NCBI RefSeq assembly: GCF_014844055.1
Contig: NZ_CP062167.1
Coordinates: forward strand, 635,501 to 699,500
Origin: Aureimonas sp. OT7
GTDB lineage: Bacteria > Pseudomonadota > Alphaproteobacteria > Rhizobiales > Rhizobiaceae
Length of the DNA stretch: 64,000 nt
Direction: 5' to 3'
Made by a program: the position numbers and the translations under genes. The notes under the pieces were generated by a model. It was not told where the DNA came from and did no database searches. It was given only the letters and a program-made list of their open reading frames with translations. The number at the start of each line of letters is the position of its first letter. The first letter of the stretch is position 1. Positions 43,725 through 52,678 of the stretch are shown one piece after another.

Positions 43725-45311
43725 CTACTTGCTGAAGTCGTACCAGCTGTTGCTGTTGGGCGTGTACCAGGTGAAGCCCTTGACCTTGCTGCTGACGGCA
43801 AGCTGGTAGCCCGGATTGAACAGGAAGACCCACGGCGCCTCGTCGACGACGATGTCCTGAACCTTCCTCATGTCGGCTTCGCGGGAGGTTTCGTCGGTCG
43901 AGGTGAGCGCGTTGTTGATCAAGCTATCGACTTCCGCGTTCTTGTACTTGGAGAAGTTGACCATCGACTGGCTGTTGATGAACAGGTTGGCGACGTATGC
44001 TGCATCGGGAACGATCGCCATGTCGCGGATGAAGAACATGGGCATGGTTCCCTTGGAGTATCGCTCCACGAGGCTCGAGGCCGGCAGCTTCACCAGTTCC
44101 AGCTCGACGCCGGCCCGCGCGAAGGCGGTCTTCAGGACGACGGCGATCTGCTCTTCCAGCGGCTCGCCGGTGCGATAGCCCAGCTCGGTCTTGAAGCCTT
44201 CCGGATAGCCCGCCTTTGCCAGAAGTTCCTTGGCCTTTTCGACATTGTCGTCATAGGCGAAGGCAGCCTCGCTGTAGGCAGGGTAGATCTCGGATACGGG
44301 GCTCTTGGTGGGGCGCGCCGTATTCATGTACACGCTCTGCTCGATCTCAGGCCGCGGCACCAGGTAGTTCAGCGCCTGGCGCACCTCGACCTTGTCGAAG
44401 GGCGGCGTAGAATTGTTCATCTCCAGCCGATGCGTATAGTTTCCGAACACCTTCCAGACCTTCACCGTCGGCAACTTCTCGACCAGCGAGATTTCGCGTG
44501 GCGTCAGCCACTCGGCCACGTCGATCGATCCGGCCTGCAGGGCGGCGACACGGTTGGACGACGTCGGCATTTCGCGGAAGATGATCTTCTTCAGCTTCGC
44601 CTCGCCCCGGTAGTAGTTGGGGTTGGATTCGTAGATCACCTCCTGCCCGGGAGAGAATTTGGCGATGTGATAGGGGGCGAAGGATGCAGAGTCGGTTGCC
44701 AGGAACCGCGCGGCCCAGGGATCCTCGGGCGTGATGTGCTTCTTGGCCTCGACCGCGTCGATGATCCCGAGATCGTTGTTGATCCAGAGCCGCGCCAGGA
44801 GAAGCGAGGGGTTGGGGATCGTTACCTTGACCGTGTAGTCGTCAACCTTCTGAAAGGAGTCAAAGCTCTCGATCTTCAGGATCTGCGTCATGTACCAGTG
44901 GAACGTCGCCTTCATGTTCCAGCCGCGCTCGAACGTCCACATGACGTCGTCCGCGGTCATCTCGTTGCCGGCGGCACTCTTCACGCCGCGGCGCAGATGG
45001 AAGGTGATCGACTTGTTGTCCGGCGACAGATCGTATGATTCGGCCAGCGCCCCCTCGATCTTGGAAAAATCCTCGACCTCAGCGCCGCTTTCGTCGGTCT
45101 TCATGCCGTAGACCAGCAGCCGCTCGAATATGTTGCGGCGTGCCTCGTGGCCCGCTTCTGTCGGAGGATATTCCTGGTCGAGCGACTCGGGCGTCCGGGG
45201 ACCGGCGACGATAAGCGTCTCGGTGGCGGTTTGCGCCACGGCGCCAGAGGTTGCCGCCATAAAGCACAGCGCCAGGGCGGATAAAGTGGATGACCATGTG
45301 TTCATGCGCAT
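43725..45311 (-). CDS. Oligopeptide-type periplasmic binding protein (DppA-like)
   Basis: A 528-residue family-5 solute-binding protein. A Sec signal (STLSALALCFMAATSGAVA) precedes ETLIVAGPRTPESLD, and the fold markers ITFHLRRGVKSAAGNEMTADDVMWTFERG and AWVFLFNPGYQLAVS are present. It delivers substrate to the permeases at 42584 and 41700. It lies just after the AllA-like gene, so uptake of ureides or small peptides is plausible but not shown. Confidence 0.93.
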   Translation of the reverse strand: MRMNTWSSTLSALALCFMAATSGAVAQTATETLIVAGPRTPESLDQEYPPTEAGHEARRNIFERLLVYGMKTDESGAEVEDFSKIEGALAESYDLSPDNKSITFHLRRGVKSAAGNEMTADDVMWTFERGWNMKATFHWYMTQILKIESFDSFQKVDDYTVKVTIPNPSLLLARLWINNDLGIIDAVEAKKHITPEDPWAARFLATDSASFAPYHIAKFSPGQEVIYESNPNYYRGEAKLKKIIFREMPTSSNRVAALQAGSIDVAEWLTPREISLVEKLPTVKVWKVFGNYTHRLEMNNSTPPFDKVEVRQALNYLVPRPEIEQSVYMNTARPTKSPVSEIYPAYSEAAFAYDDNVEKAKELLAKAGYPEGFKTELGYRTGEPLEEQIAVVLKTAFARAGVELELVKLPASSLVERYSKGTMPMFFIRDMAIVPDAAYVANLFINSQSMVNFSKYKNAEVDSLINNALTSTDETSREADMRKVQDIVVDEAPWVFLFNPGYQLAVSSKVKGFTWYTPNSNSWYDFSK

Positions 45312-45317
45312 CGACAG

Positions 45318-45854
45318 TCACTCCTTGATGGGATTGATGGGGAAAGTCTGCGCCGGTCCAGACGTGGGATGCGGTCCGTGTGCGCGCTGGGCAGCCTCCA
45401 GCCGCACGGCGATCGGAGGGATCTGAAAGAATTCGCAATCTGCCTCGGACCCATCCTTGAAGATGTGCATGGCGAAACGGCCATCGGCACCGAGCGTGGT
45501 CAATGGTGCGTGCCAGACATCGGGGCGGTACTGGATCACCGATCCGGGCGGAACGACGAAGGCGACGAGGCCGTCGAGGTGCGGCTTTCCGTCCGGCGCC
45601 GTGGGCGCCGTGGCGACGAGATACGCGTTGGCATCGAGGGGAAAGAAGGCCTGCGTCGAATGACGGTGGCGCTCGAGCAACTGCATGACATGACCACCCG
45701 CATGGGCCGGTTGGCAGGCCACGAGCTTCTCCAGGACGCCGTGGGCCTCGGGCCGCCCGTTCCATGGTGCCAGCGCACCCGTATCGTCGATGAGGACGTC
45801 TCCGAAGGGCGCGAAGGCGCGTGCGCTGATCGGGGATGCGACGATCTCATGCAT
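45318..45854 (-). CDS. allA: Ureidoglycolate lyase-family protein
   Basis: A 178-residue cupin of the AllA family, which splits ureidoglycolate into glyoxylate and urea. Family features are ISARAFAPFGDVL at the N-terminus, ERHRHSTQAFFPLD in the first cupin motif and YRPDVWHAPLTTLG in the second. The start overlaps the PuuE-like stop by eight bases. Next to an allantoinase-like gene the assignment to purine/ureide breakdown is strengthened. Confidence 0.85.
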   Translation of the reverse strand: MHEIVASPISARAFAPFGDVLIDDTGALAPWNGRPEAHGVLEKLVACQPAHAGGHVMQLLERHRHSTQAFFPLDANAYLVATAPTAPDGKPHLDGLVAFVVPPGSVIQYRPDVWHAPLTTLGADGRFAMHIFKDGSEADCEFFQIPPIAVRLEAAQRAHGPHPTSGPAQTFPINPIKE

Positions 45855-46764
45855 CGCCGGAATTCTCGCGTTCCAGCCACGCCTTCGCGATGTCCTCGCG
45901 CGTTGCGAACCAGACATCGTCGTATTGCTCGGCAAAATCGAAGAATCGCTTCAGCGAGCGAATGCGTCCCGGCCGGCCGATCATGCGCGGATGCAGGCCG
46001 ATCGACATCATGCGCGGGCCGTTCGCGGCCTCCGCGTAGAGCACCTCGAAGGTCTCTTTCATGTATTGGAAAAAGTCGTCGGCCTGCGCAAGCCCCGGTG
46101 AACTCCAGAAGCGGATATCGTTGACGTCGCAGGTGTAGGGCACGACAAGGCGGCGTTGGCCGGCGGCCTCCACAAAGTAGGGAACATCGTCGTTGTAGGC
46201 GTCCGAATCGTAGAGGAAGCCGCCTTCCTCGGCGATCAGCCTGCGGGTGCGGATACTGGGTCCATAGCGGCAATACCAGCCCACAGGCCGCCGTCCGCAC
46301 GTCTTCTCGAAGGATCGGACCGCTAGCGCGATGTGCTCGCGCTCTTCCTCTTCGGTCAGCCGGAAAACCTCTTCCCAGCGGTAGCCGTGGCTGCAGATCT
46401 CGTGGCCATCGGCAACCGCAACCCGTGCCACGTCCGGGTTCTGCTCGAAGGCGACCGCGCAGGCGAAGAAAGTGGCGGGCACGCTAGATACCCGAAGCGC
46501 GTCGAGGATGCGCCAGATGCCGACGCGCGAGCCGTACTCGTACATCGACTCCATCGCCAGGTTCCGGATTTCCTTCGGAAAGGGGTAGCTCCCCCATTCC
46601 GTCATCGATTCCTGGTCGGGATCCCCCATGGCGAAGGAACGCTCGGAGCCTTCCTCGTAGTTCACGACGACATTGATCGCGAGCCGCGACCCGTTTGGCC
46701 ACAGTCCGCCCGGACGAGCAGATCCATAGCCGACGAGATCCCTGAAAGGGGCGGATATCTGCAT
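45847..46764 (-). CDS. puuE: PuuE-type allantoinase (polysaccharide-deacetylase fold)
   Basis: A 305-residue carbohydrate-esterase-4-fold protein of the PuuE allantoinase group. The opening RDLVGYGSARPGGLWPNGSR followed by VNYEEGSE is close to the PuuE signature; EICSHGYRWEE and GYWCRYGPSIRT-like stretches complete the active site. It hydrolyses allantoin to allantoate without the metal set of classical allantoinases. It is first in the minus-strand operon (PuuE, AllA, Dpp transporter, epimerase, SDR, hydantoinase) and is preceded by an 11-base inverted repeat. Confidence 0.85.
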   Translation of the reverse strand: MQISAPFRDLVGYGSARPGGLWPNGSRLAINVVVNYEEGSERSFAMGDPDQESMTEWGSYPFPKEIRNLAMESMYEYGSRVGIWRILDALRVSSVPATFFACAVAFEQNPDVARVAVADGHEICSHGYRWEEVFRLTEEEEREHIALAVRSFEKTCGRRPVGWYCRYGPSIRTRRLIAEEGGFLYDSDAYNDDVPYFVEAAGQRRLVVPYTCDVNDIRFWSSPGLAQADDFFQYMKETFEVLYAEAANGPRMMSIGLHPRMIGRPGRIRSLKRFFDFAEQYDDVWFATREDIAKAWLERENSGDA

Positions 46765-46777
46765 TTCGAAAACCTAC

Positions 46778-46813
46778 CTCAACATTGCCAGCATGATTGC
46801 GTGCAATGTTGAG
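46778..46813. promoter_or_regulatory. Candidate operator upstream of puuE
   Basis: A perfect 11-base inverted repeat, CTCAACATTGC and GCAATGTTGAG, with a 14-base spacer, begins 14 bases upstream of the puuE start. The GntR-family gene lies immediately beyond, so this is a likely regulator-binding site. Confidence 0.55.
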
Positions 46814-46871
46814 TAAGCAAAAGGTGTGCCAACCGCAGCGGCGGATCAGCTAGATTGCGAAGAGGTCGACT

Positions 46872-47573
46872 CTAGTCTCTCAGGAACTCGTAGATATCGG
46901 CCTCGAGGCGCCGGGTTTCGCTCAAGTCGAGGCTCGCGAGGATATGTTCGAAATGGTGCACCATTTCCTGAACCGCTTGTTGCGGTCGGTTCTCAGCAAT
47001 ATGATTCACGATGTGTTCATGCTCATGAGTTAGGCAGAGCACGCCACCTTTTCGTTCATATACAGACTGGATCAGCACCCCACGACGTATGAGCACTCCA
47101 AGCATCTTGTTGAAAACGGGATTGCCGGCGATAGATGCGATCAGGTGATGGAAGTTGCTGGCGATGCGATTGACGCCGGCATCGTGCTTGTCGAACGCTT
47201 CGCGCTCAAAGCGAAGATGCGCGCGCAGGCGATTGATGTCAGCAGAAGTGGCGCGTTCGCATGCCAGCTTAACGGTAACGAGCTCTAGTTCCCGACGTGC
47301 TTCGTATACGTGGCGCGCTTCCTGCACCGTGGGGCGGCTGATGAATGCGCCGCGGTTTAGTTCGAAAATCACGACATCTTCGTCCCGCAGACGCTCCAGA
47401 ACACGCCTAACACGCGAGCGGGGCACATCGTAGGCTTCCGCAAGTTTGACTTCGTTGACATGTTCGCCCGCGCGCAGGTGCTTGTCGATGATGGCATCGA
47501 TGAGCCGCTCATAGATCAGGTCCTCGGTCGGATGCTTGCCCCTGAGTTTCGGCTCCGTCTGCTCGTCAGCCAT
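46872..47573 (-). CDS. GntR-family (FCD) transcriptional regulator
   Basis: A 233-residue FadR-subfamily regulator. The winged HTH is in EDLIYERLIDAIIDKHLRAGEHVNEVKLAEAYDVPRSRVRRVLERL, followed by an all-helical FCD effector domain (RRELELVTVKLACERA; FHHLIASIAGNPVF with a metal-type His). It is transcribed toward puuE in the same direction, 107 bases upstream, and is the probable regulator of the ureide cluster. Confidence 0.93.
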   Translation of the reverse strand: MADEQTEPKLRGKHPTEDLIYERLIDAIIDKHLRAGEHVNEVKLAEAYDVPRSRVRRVLERLRDEDVVIFELNRGAFISRPTVQEARHVYEARRELELVTVKLACERATSADINRLRAHLRFEREAFDKHDAGVNRIASNFHHLIASIAGNPVFNKMLGVLIRRGVLIQSVYERKGGVLCLTHEHEHIVNHIAENRPQQAVQEMVHHFEHILASLDLSETRRLEADIYEFLRD

Positions 47574-47766
47574 TCTTCATCCAATGCACCGGTCGACAGG
47601 TAGGGGTAACATCTCAAGAGACATAGAGGAGTGTATCGCGGATCGCTAGATTGTGCGCCGCTTTCAGGCCTATCGTGTGACGTCACCAACACGCAAGGAT
47701 CAATTGATCCTGCCTCGTTTGAGTGGACACCCATGCTAGCTTTTCGGAGCTGGAGAGGAGTGTCTG

Positions 47767-48129
47767 ATGAGTGCTCAACGCCGGGTGTTTCCGGAATCAT
47801 TCAAGCGGGAGGCGGTTGACCGGGTCGCCAACAGTGGCCTGAGCGTCGGGTCGGTGGCCCTGGAGCTCGGGTTGCACGAGACGGTGCTGCGCCGATGAAT
47901 GACGCAGTTCGGGGTGCAGGCGACGGGGACGTCGCGGCGACCCACAACGCAGGCGTCGTCCCCGTCGCCGGCGGATCTGGCCGCAGAGGTGGCCCGGATA
48001 CGACGGGAGAATGGGCAGCTTTCGGATGGAGAGAGATATCCTAAAAAGAGCCGCGCTCATCTTCGGAGCGGCCTCCCGATGAAGTTCGGGTTCGTCGAAG
48101 GCATCGTCAGGTCTGGCCGGTTCGCGTGA
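47767..48129 (+). pseudogene. IS3-family OrfA relic with a nonsense codon
   Basis: MSAQRRVFPESFKREAVDRVA and SVGSVALELGLHETVLRR form a typical IS3 OrfA HTH. A TGA at 47896-47898 replaces the Trp normally found after VLRR, and the frame then continues MTQFGVQAT to LAAEVARIRRENGQL. The element cannot make OrfA without suppression. Confidence 0.8.
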
Positions 48130-48487
48130 TGTGCACGGTCCTGGGGCTGTCGACCAGCGGATACTACGCCTGGCGCGGTCGCCCCGAGAGCGCGAGGTCT
48201 GTCGCCAATCGCGAACTGACCGAGGACATCCGCCTGATCCATGCCGAGAGCAGCGGCTGCTACGGCTCGCCCCGCGTCCACGCCACCCTGCGGCGGCATG
48301 GGCGTCGGGTCAGTCGATCCCGCGTGGAGCGGCTGATGCGCCGCGCCGGCCTGGGGGCTTGGCGGCCCTGCCGCGTCGCGCCCGAACGACGAACAGCCGC
48401 CACGGCTATCCGATCGCACCCAACACGCTCGCCTGCAACTTCGAGGCGGCGGCTCCCAATCAGGTCTGGCTCGCCGACCTGACGCTC
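48126..48487 (+). pseudogene. IS3-family OrfB N-terminal fragment
   Basis: MMCTVLGLSTSGYYAWRGRPES, SGCYGSPRVHATLRRHGRRVS and the later-frame AAAPNQVWLADLT are characteristic of an IS3 OrfB integrase. A frameshift near 48345 separates the two parts. The sequence stops at the first catalytic-Asp region (VWLADLT), where an oppositely oriented IS fragment begins. The rest of the DDE domain is lost. Confidence 0.8.
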
Positions 48488-48745
48488 GAGTTCGCGGATA
48501 CGGTGCTCCATCTCGCGGACCTGCCGGTTGCTGGTCACGTCATCGTCACCGGCAACCGCAACGCTCCCGCCTTCCAGCATCAGTCGGCGCCAGCGGTACA
48601 GAAGGTTGGGCGCAACCCCGTTGCGCCGGGCAACAACCGAAATGCTGTCACGGCCATCGAGCGTCTCCTCGACAATCCTGAGCTTTTCAGCGGCACCCCG
48701 GTGACGACGACGACCGCCGTCGGTGATGATCTCTGACACGGACAT
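48480..48745 (-). pseudogene. Second IS3-type OrfA fragment, opposite orientation
   Basis: The minus-strand frame MSVSEIITDGGRRRHRGAAEK, RNGVAPNLLYRWRRLMLEGG and the leucine-zipper-like REMEHRIRELERQVG match an IS2-type OrfA. It is cut at its 3' end where it meets the plus-strand OrfB fragment. The two truncated elements meet tail to tail, indicating successive insertions and deletion. Confidence 0.75.
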
Positions 48746-48806
48746 AAGCCTATGCTCAGGGGATACCCCCAAGCCTCCTTCTTAGGCTCAAATCCGTCCG
48801 GTCAAA

Positions 48807-49361
48807 ATGGGGGCCAGTTCAGTCACAATCATCGATCCGCATTACGATGTCCCGGTTGGAGGGCTCGATAGGATCAGCTTGCCAGCCCTGATGTCGTCCC
48901 TACGACGGCGCTTTCGCGAGGCCGACGATGTGCTTGGCGGCGATCCTGCTTACGGCTTCATCGAGGTGGCGCTAGAAGTAGACGTTGACGGCTATGTCGT
49001 CTGGTCGCCGCACTTCCACATCGTCATCGCCTCTTACGCACCAGCGGCGCAGATCCGGGAGGCACTAGAACCGCGTCGGCCGGTTCCGATCGCGCTGATG
49101 CGGGGCCGGCTGAAGCGCAAGCCGATCGTGGTCAAGCCCGTGGACAATCTAGCGAACGCACTAGCCTATTCCAGCAAGCGCATTCCAGAAGCCAACGTGG
49201 CGACGATCGATAGGGCGGGGAAGGGTGTGCGTGCACGCCGTCGGCTCACCGAAGCGGAACAGCTTGAATATGACCGGTGGCTTTGCGGGCAGCGACCGGC
49301 CGATCGCATCTTCAAGCGCGGCATGAAAGAAGTGCACGGAAAGCTCGTGCCGTTACGCTAA
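48807..49361 (+). CDS. HUH-motif protein, probably N-terminally truncated
   Basis: A 184-codon frame. VVWSPHFHIVIASY contains a His-hydrophobic-His (HUH) motif of the kind found in rolling-circle replication and transposition nucleases. FIEVALEVDVDGY before it and NALAYSSKRIPE after it look like core strands and helices. A catalytic Tyr may be in AYSSKR, but this is uncertain. The ATG at 48807 lies at the very edge of the adjacent IS fragment, so the original N-terminus was probably removed. The last codons and 3' flank recur at 1032. Confidence 0.5.
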   Translation: MGASSVTIIDPHYDVPVGGLDRISLPALMSSLRRRFREADDVLGGDPAYGFIEVALEVDVDGYVVWSPHFHIVIASYAPAAQIREALEPRRPVPIALMRGRLKRKPIVVKPVDNLANALAYSSKRIPEANVATIDRAGKGVRARRRLTEAEQLEYDRWLCGQRPADRIFKRGMKEVHGKLVPLR

Positions 49362-49440
49362 TCTCGGTGAACATATCAAACTGACCTCTGGCAGGACTTG
49401 GTGCCTTGGCAGGGGTCGTCGGCGTCGCTGAGCCGGGGTT
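49342..49440 (+). repeat. Dispersed ~100-bp repeat, copy 2
   Basis: Same orientation as copy 1 at 1032-1130 and about 48.3 kb away. It begins in the last codons of the HUH-motif ORF and extends about 80 bases past its stop. Confidence 0.7.
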
Positions 49441-49858
49441 AGGCGGGGTACAGGGCTACTTCGTGACATCGGGCTGTCGGGGTGTTGGTATACACATACA
49501 GGTAATGCGTACCAGCAGTTATCTCCGTTGCATTCGCGCCGGTTGGCCGTTTCTCTGTGGGGGGCGGATTTGCGACGCAAATCAATTCCCAACCGTCTAC
49601 TTGGCAAGTGATGATCGAAGCGTCGGTCGTCAGGTGGTGTCGGGCTAGGGGGCTGATCGTCCGGAAGTGCCAGCCTGCGACTGCCTACAAGTGGTTCAGA
49701 CCATCGGGTCATGGAACAGGCCGACTACCCGGCGAATGCCGCTCATCAGAATCCGTAGGCTATCCACCTGACTGCCAGATGCTGCAAGCGGTATTGGTCC
49801 GCCGTAGTTCGCTTACCACACTTTGCTGTCTCGGCAGACGACGCCGGTACCCGGAGAA
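49441..49858. other. Region without a recognised gene
   Basis: About 420 bases of mobile-element flank. Several short overlapping frames are open on both strands but none has a family signature or a clear ribosome site. Confidence 0.4.
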
Positions 49859-50016
49859 TCAGGTGATCATGTCGAGGGAGGCGTCCCGGACGCAGACGGC
49901 CAAGTGCATTCGCTGGCTCAATCCAATTGTCGGGTCGTTGAACTCGTTCAACCGTTTCGAAAGGGTCGTTAGCTTACCGTCCGTCGGCGTTCCCGTCATC
50001 TCGAACCTGATCGTCA
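49859..50016 (-). pseudogene. N-terminal fragment resembling a GNAT acetyltransferase
   Basis: The 52-codon frame starts MTIRFEMTGTPTDGKLTTL and ends QRMHLAVCVRDASLDMIT, similar to the first strand pair of GNAT-family acetyltransferases, in which the motif continues into GGLWG. Here it stops instead. GAGG lies upstream of the ATG at 50016. It is probably a 3'-truncated remnant. Confidence 0.35.
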
Positions 50017-50302
50017 TCCTGCATCCTCGGTTTGTTTGTCGAAGCGGTTTGCGCGCGACTGGATTCGGTCGGCGGCGGCCCTCACCGCCAATGCGTCGCA
50101 ATCTCCCGCAAGCCTCTATCTGGCGCTGATCCAGCGCGAGCTTCTGAAACAGGGAGGCGATCTCTCCCCCGGCGTCCACATCCGCATGACACTCCAAGCG
50201 GCCGCCCGCCTGAACGGGCGAAGCGCATCGCGGACCGGGCCGGGATGCGCCAGGGAGCATTCCGGAAAAGCGGCCTGCCATGATCGGATACGTGTTCTAA
50301 GC

Positions 50303-50328
50303 AAAAGCCCCGGCAGGACCTGCCGGGG
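50303..50328 (-). terminator. Rho-independent terminator downstream of the HpaI-type gene
   Basis: Read on the minus strand, a perfect ten-base stem (CCCCGGCAGG with CCTGCCGGGG around one base) is followed by CTTTTGCTT. It lies 80 bases after the stop at 50408 and would end the minus-strand operon. A smaller hairpin (CCCGGC-GAA-GCCGGG) occurs at 50377-50391. Confidence 0.75.
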
Positions 50329-50407
50329 AGTATGAAAAGCGGCCGTCACCGCGGTAGAGGCCGGTTCTGGCGCGCCCCCGGCGAAGCCGGGAGCGGCCGA
50401 CGCGATC

Positions 50408-51109
50408 CTAGCGCAACTGCGCCTGGAAGGCCGAGATGCCCTGCCGCAGTATTGGGTCGCTATGATAGTAGATGAAGCGTGCGCCCTTCTGCAGCCAGTG
50501 ATTCAGGCGATCCGCCTTGGTGAGAGTACCCCCCACCTTGCCCGCCGCGCTGATCTTCCCAAGCGCGCGTTCCACCATTTCGTCGACATCGGCCGGCGGC
50601 TCCAGCCCATAGGGCGTGAAGGAGGTATACCCCATCGATTGTGCCAGATCGTTCGGGCCCACGAAAAACACATCCACGCCATCGACCTTTAGCATGGCGT
50701 CGAGTTCGTTCTCGACCGTGTCTGCGCTCTCGATCATGCAGATGACGAGGCGGTCCTCATGATCCCGGGGATAGGCGTAGCGCACGGTGTCGACGATCTG
50801 CCGCGCTTCCTCGGCGTTGGCCACCATCGGCACCATCAGACCATCGCCCCCGACATTGAGATAGCGGATCAGGGTAGAGCGCTGATGGGAGTCCGGACGA
50901 ACGATGATCGCGCCTCCGGCGCCGCGCACGATCTGGCCTGCTACGCGCACATCCTCGTAGCTCCAGGCCCCGTGCTCACAATCGATGAAGATCGTGTCCG
51001 CTCCCAACTCGACGAGACGGCCTGCCAGGGTCGGCGAGGTTTGATGTGGATTGATCATCCCGATGGCTTCACCGGCAAGAAGTCTTTTCCGAAGTTTGGC
51101 GCCCTGCAT
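50408..51109 (-). CDS. HpcH/HpaI-family class II aldolase
   Basis: A 233-residue metal-dependent pyruvate-type aldolase. Key parts are IFIDCEHGAWSYEDV, the Arg in IIVRPD, the metal-binding Glu in CMIESADTVEN and VGPNDLAQSMG. The family cleaves 4-hydroxy-2-keto acids to pyruvate plus an aldehyde. It is the final gene of the operon with the amino-acid-type importer (51154-54905), separated by a 44-base gap, so the imported compound may be channelled to a keto-acid cleavage. Confidence 0.92.
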   Translation of the reverse strand: MQGAKLRKRLLAGEAIGMINPHQTSPTLAGRLVELGADTIFIDCEHGAWSYEDVRVAGQIVRGAGGAIIVRPDSHQRSTLIRYLNVGGDGLMVPMVANAEEARQIVDTVRYAYPRDHEDRLVICMIESADTVENELDAMLKVDGVDVFFVGPNDLAQSMGYTSFTPYGLEPPADVDEMVERALGKISAAGKVGGTLTKADRLNHWLQKGARFIYYHSDPILRQGISAFQAQLR

Positions 51110-51153
51110 TGTCTGTCCTTTTGAAATTCGCCTTCGCAGAATCGAGGCTCTGA

Positions 51154-51900
51154 TCAGTGATTGATTTTCCCGAGAAAATTTCGGGTTCTTTCGCTGTCCG
51201 GATCGGTAAAGAACTTCTCCGGCGGGTTTATTTCCACTATTTTTCCTCCATCCATGAATACAACCCGATCCGCGACTTCTCGCGCAAAGTCCATTTCATG
51301 AGTTACAACGACCATCGTCATGCGCTCGCGCGCCAGCTCGATCATGACGTCGAGAACCTCGCGCACCATTTCCGGGTCGAGGGCAGAGGTCGGCTCGTCG
51401 AACAGCATGACCCGTGGCGACATGCAGAGCGCGCGGGCAATGGCGACACGCTGCTGCTGGCCACCGGAGAGCTGCCCGGGATACTTGTGCGCCTGTTCGG
51501 GGATACGGACCCGCTCAAGAAACGCCATGGCGCGTTCCTCCGCCGTGCGCCTGCTCACGCCACGGACCGTCCGCGGCGCGACGGTGCAGTTGTCGAGCAC
51601 GCTCAGATGCGGAAAGAGGTTGAAATGCTGGAACACCATCCCGACGTCGCTTCTGACGCGGTCGATGCGCTTCATTCCCGGCACGACTTCCGTACCACCG
51701 ACGACGATCCTGCCGCTCTGGTGCGGTTCAAGCTGATTGATCGTGCGGATCATGGTCGACTTGCCGGAGCCGGACGGACCACAGACCGCGATCCGTTCCC
51801 CTTCCGCGACCGTCAGATCGATGTCGAAGAGAACCTGTACGGCGCCATACCATTTGTTCACGCCCTGCAGGACGACTGCCGGCTCATCGCTGCGGATCAT
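51154..51900 (-). CDS. Polar amino-acid ABC transporter ATPase A
   Basis: A 248-residue GlnQ-type ATPase with [36 protein letters not shown] and the switch VVTHEMDF, all intact. Its start lies within the last 17 bases of a second ATPase gene. Having two full-length ATPases in one importer operon is unusual for this family, which normally uses a homodimer. Confidence 0.94.
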   Translation of the reverse strand: MIRSDEPAVVLQGVNKWYGAVQVLFDIDLTVAEGERIAVCGPSGSGKSTMIRTINQLEPHQSGRIVVGGTEVVPGMKRIDRVRSDVGMVFQHFNLFPHLSVLDNCTVAPRTVRGVSRRTAEERAMAFLERVRIPEQAHKYPGQLSGGQQQRVAIARALCMSPRVMLFDEPTSALDPEMVREVLDVMIELARERMTMVVVTHEMDFAREVADRVVFMDGGKIVEINPPEKFFTDPDSERTRNFLGKINH

Positions 51901-52678
51901 TCACGTCATTCTCCGTTGACGGGGAGGTCCGGGCGCGACCCAGATGCGACTGTACGAAGCGACGGGCGCTCGGATGCTGCGGAGCGTCGAAGAACGCGCC
52001 GGGCCGCGCCTTCTCGATGATCTGCCCGGCCTCCATCAGCCAGATCCAGTCCGCAACCTCCCGGGCAAAGTTCATCTCATGCGTGACGCAGATCATCGTC
52101 ATGCCGTCGGCGCTCAGATCCTTGATGACCTTGAGCACTTCGCCGACCATCTCCGGATCCAGAGCCGATGTTGGCTCGTCGAAAAGCATGACCTTCGGCT
52201 CCATCGACAGGGCCCGGGCAATGGCGACGCGCTGCTGCTCCCCGCCGGAGAGATCGGCAGGCATGTAAGTCGCCCTGTGCCCCAGGCCCACACGCTCCAG
52301 GAGAGCGCGGGACTTGCGATAGGCGTCACTCTTCGGCACGCTCATCAGCCGGCGCAGCCCGATCGCGACGTTGTCAAGCGCACTGAGATGCGGAAACAGG
52401 TTGAAGGACTGAAAAACGAAACCGATGCCCCGCCGCAAGGCGTTGATGTCGGTCCTTCGCGCATGGACATCGACAGCACCAACCGTGATGCGCCCTTCGC
52501 GGATGGGCTCCAACGCGCTGATCGTGCGGATCAGGGTGGATTTTCCGGAGCCGGACAGACCACACAGAACGATGACCTCGCTTGTGTGCACCGCGCCGGA
52601 CACGTTCTTCAGAACCTCCAGAGAGCCGAAGTTCTTGGAGACATTTTCGATACGGATGATGGGATCGACCGCGCTCAT
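51884..52678 (-). CDS. Polar amino-acid ABC transporter ATPase B
   Basis: A 264-residue GlnQ-type ATPase with [36 protein letters not shown] and CVTHEMNF, also intact. It is clearly different in sequence from ATPase A, so it is not a recent duplicate. The start overlaps the permease stop by four bases. It has a short polar C-terminal extension (about 20 residues) absent from ATPase A. Confidence 0.94.
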   Translation of the reverse strand: MSAVDPIIRIENVSKNFGSLEVLKNVSGAVHTSEVIVLCGLSGSGKSTLIRTISALEPIREGRITVGAVDVHARRTDINALRRGIGFVFQSFNLFPHLSALDNVAIGLRRLMSVPKSDAYRKSRALLERVGLGHRATYMPADLSGGEQQRVAIARALSMEPKVMLFDEPTSALDPEMVGEVLKVIKDLSADGMTMICVTHEMNFAREVADWIWLMEAGQIIEKARPGAFFDAPQHPSARRFVQSHLGRARTSPSTENDVNDPQR

